The position numbers and the translations under genes were made by a program. From NCBI RefSeq assembly GCF_003402475.1, contig NZ_BFAB01000004.1, positions 62,001 through 126,000 on the forward strand: a stretch of DNA of 64,000 nucleotides, given 5' to 3'. Of this stretch, positions 62,647 through 64,000 are shown one piece after another. Origin of the DNA: Mycobacterium sp. MFM001 (GTDB taxonomy: Bacteria; Actinomycetota; Actinomycetes; Mycobacteriales; Mycobacteriaceae). How positions within the stretch are numbered: position 1 is the first letter of the stretch; each line of letters opens with the position of its first letter. The notes under the pieces were generated by a model that ran no database searches, was not told the DNA's origin, and saw only the letters and a list, made by a program, of their open reading frames with translations.

Positions 62647-63737
62647 ACCGATGGAATTGGGTTCCAGTTGCCAAAGCGCTGCGCTGCTGCCACGGCCCGA
62701 CCCTCCAAGGAGACTACCAACTCCGGTTTGATAATGGGAGTCAAACCTCGACCACGTACGTAGTCATCGAAGGCTTCGGCCGTCGTCCACTTGGGCTGGT
62801 AGCCGAGTTGGACACGCATCCGTGTTGTGTCCATTACCCGGCCGTAGCTGAGGAAGTCGAGTTGCTCGCGGTTGACTTCGGTATAGCGATTAGCGCGTCT
62901 CAGCGAATCGAGAATCCACAGCCCGAATCCGGGTACCGGCAGCGGAATTCGGCCCGCCCGCCGGATCGCCTGCGACAGCATGATGATCCCGTCGGCGCCG
63001 ATGTTGAACGTGCCGGGCTTGCCGGCCATCGCGGCGCGCTCCAGCGCGCCGAGCGCGTCCTGCTCGTGCAGTAACTGCAGGCGGGCATCCCGTCCGACCA
63101 CGGTAGGCACCAGCGGGCCGGCCAGATAACGCGACAGCGTGGTGTCCATCGCAGGCCCAATCATGTTGGCCAGCCGCAGAATCGTCACCGAGATGTCGGG
63201 CCGCCGGCGGCCCAGGCCGCGCACATAGCCCTCGATGTCGAGGCTGTCCTTGGGAAAACCCTCGCGGAAGGGCCGGCGGCTGCTGCTGTCCTCGGTGAAC
63301 ACCACCGGGTCGTGCGGGCTGGACCCGTAGACCTCCGACGTCGACTTCAGCACCACGCGGCGCACCGACGGCGCCTTCTGACAAGCCGCGAACAACTGCA
63401 TCGCGCCCATCACGTTGATTTCCTTCAACGCCGCGCCGCCGCCCGATCGCGGCGCGAACGACGCTGCCGCCGCGTGCACCACCGTGTCGACGTCGCCGTT
63501 TCGAATCACCTTGGCGATAAAGGGGTTGCGGATGTCGGCGCGGACGAATTCGGCGCGGCCCATCCGCCGCAGCATGTCCTTGCTGGGCGCAATCGCGTCG
63601 ACGGCGATGACCCGGTTGATCAACGGGTTCTGCGCCAGCCGGGCGGTCAGGTAGCCGCCCAGAAATCGGCACGCGCCAGTCACCAATACGACTTTGGGAT
63701 AGTGCACGGTATCGCTGGCGCCGCCCGACGAATCCAC
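62634..63737 (-). CDS. NAD-dependent epimerase/dehydratase (GalE2-like)
   Basis: The 367-residue extended SDR starts at GTG 63737. The nucleotide motif is VLVTGACRFLGGYLTARLA, a variant with Ala-Cys-Arg-Phe in place of the usual GxxGxxG spacing. Others are VVHAAAASFAPRSGGG, RVVLKSTSEVYGSSPHDP, and LRLANMIGPAMDTTLS. The usual Tyr-x-x-x-Lys is not seen in its normal spot, so activity is uncertain. M. tuberculosis Rv0501 (galE2) is the homologue. Its end overlaps the acyltransferase start by 13 nt. Confidence 0.87.
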   Translation of the reverse strand: MDSSGGASDTVHYPKVVLVTGACRFLGGYLTARLAQNPLINRVIAVDAIAPSKDMLRRMGRAEFVRADIRNPFIAKVIRNGDVDTVVHAAAASFAPRSGGGAALKEINVMGAMQLFAACQKAPSVRRVVLKSTSEVYGSSPHDPVVFTEDSSSRRPFREGFPKDSLDIEGYVRGLGRRRPDISVTILRLANMIGPAMDTTLSRYLAGPLVPTVVGRDARLQLLHEQDALGALERAAMAGKPGTFNIGADGIIMLSQAIRRAGRIPLPVPGFGLWILDSLRRANRYTEVNREQLDFLSYGRVMDTTRMRVQLGYQPKWTTAEAFDDYVRGRGLTPIIKPELVVSLEGRAVAAAQRFGNWNPIPSVWGK

Positions 63738-63806
63738 TCCGACAGCCTAACGGCCCGACGCTACCGCGGCGTTACCTGACAGTGACCTTTCGCGGCCAGT
63801 CGAGAT

Positions 63807-63908
63807 TTACTTTCCGAGTTTTCTGCGCTGCACCCGGGTGCGGCGAAGCAGCTTGCGGTGCTTCTTCTTCGACATCCTCTTGCGCCGCTTCTTGATTACT
63901 GAGCCCAT
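63807..63908 (-). CDS. Small ribosomal subunit protein bS22 (actinobacterial, 33 residues)
   Basis: From ATG 63908 the product is 33 residues, almost all basic: [20 protein letters not shown] then a short [13 protein letters not shown] end. This matches the mycobacterial Rv0500B/bS22 protein, found bound to the 30S subunit, and its AURKAIP1/COX24-like core [17 protein letters not shown]. In M. tuberculosis the next genes on this strand beyond the edge would be Rv0500A and proC. Upstream bases to 64000 hold no other supported gene. Confidence 0.93.
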
Positions 63909-64000
63909 AACCCCGCTATCCCTATGGCCGTGCAACAACCCGCACACTCTACCTGGGCGACCGCGCGCAACGGAAAAGCGCCGACCGTGCACCTAGGGAG

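Overview
This is a high-GC chromosomal segment from a Mycobacterium, most likely a slow-growing non-tuberculous species. The evidence is a PE/PPE pair, a CmaA2-type mycolic acid methyltransferase, F420-type nitroreductases, a carboxylic acid reductase, the actinobacterial small ribosomal protein bS22, and gene order that follows, in reverse, the M. tuberculosis stretch from about Rv0557 to Rv0500B. I cannot name the species from the sequence.

Layout. 1-10 kb: the 5' end of mgtA, a DsbA-like secreted protein, a DUF3592 protein, menD, bpoC, then an inserted block (PknH-like lipoprotein, DJ-1/PfpI enzyme, GlxA-type regulator, Rv2951c-like LLM oxidoreductase), then menC and an amidohydrolase. 10-20 kb: a YciI protein, fadD8 with a KstR-like box, a TetR/aldo-keto reductase pair sharing a double operator, an F420-type reductase, menB, SDR, VOC protein, pitA and menE. 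19.6-22.9 kb: a decayed YbaB-like gene, unknown genes and a large membrane protein. 22.9-30.8 kb: DUF2064, GT2, a surface-type protein with about 32 Asn-Pro-Gly-Thr repeats, a membrane protein, an epimerase, mtnP and menA. 30.8-38.5 kb: MinD-like ATPase, the system II cytochrome c maturation operon (ccsB, resB, ccdA, TlpA-like thioredoxin), a histidine phosphatase and hemL. 38.6-50.3 kb: two tandem F420-type reductases, carboxylic acid reductase, amino-acid permease with a soluble tail, PPE-PE pair, TetR/MpaB pair, methyltransferase, Tat-type esterase and an Asn-Pro-rich secreted protein. 50.4-58.7 kb: a copper-type P-ATPase, three membrane proteins and hemB-hemD-hemC-hemA. 58.8-63.9 kb: glutaredoxin-like protein, a SerB1-like HAD hydrolase, HadA-like dehydratase, cmaA2, acyltransferase, epimerase and bS22.

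Functional theme. Most of menaquinone synthesis (menD, menC, menE, menB, menA), early heme synthesis (hemA, hemL, hemB, hemC, hemD) and cytochrome c assembly lie in one window, forming a respiratory cofactor neighbourhood. Many neighbouring genes overlap by 4 nt at GTGA or ATGA, which implies translational coupling. Accessory genes sit at breaks in the conserved order, and palindromic elements lie at several gene ends, one of them inside the start of resB.

No tRNA, rRNA, CRISPR array, insertion sequence, riboswitch or origin was recognised. The longest stretch without a supported gene is about 274 bases (24174-24447). The most unusual items are the translated 60-bp palindrome in resB, the PPE-SHOCT fusion, the two Asn-Pro-rich repeat proteins, the broken YbaB-like gene, and several operator-like palindromes. 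I did not find a clearly new multi-gene defence or mobile system.
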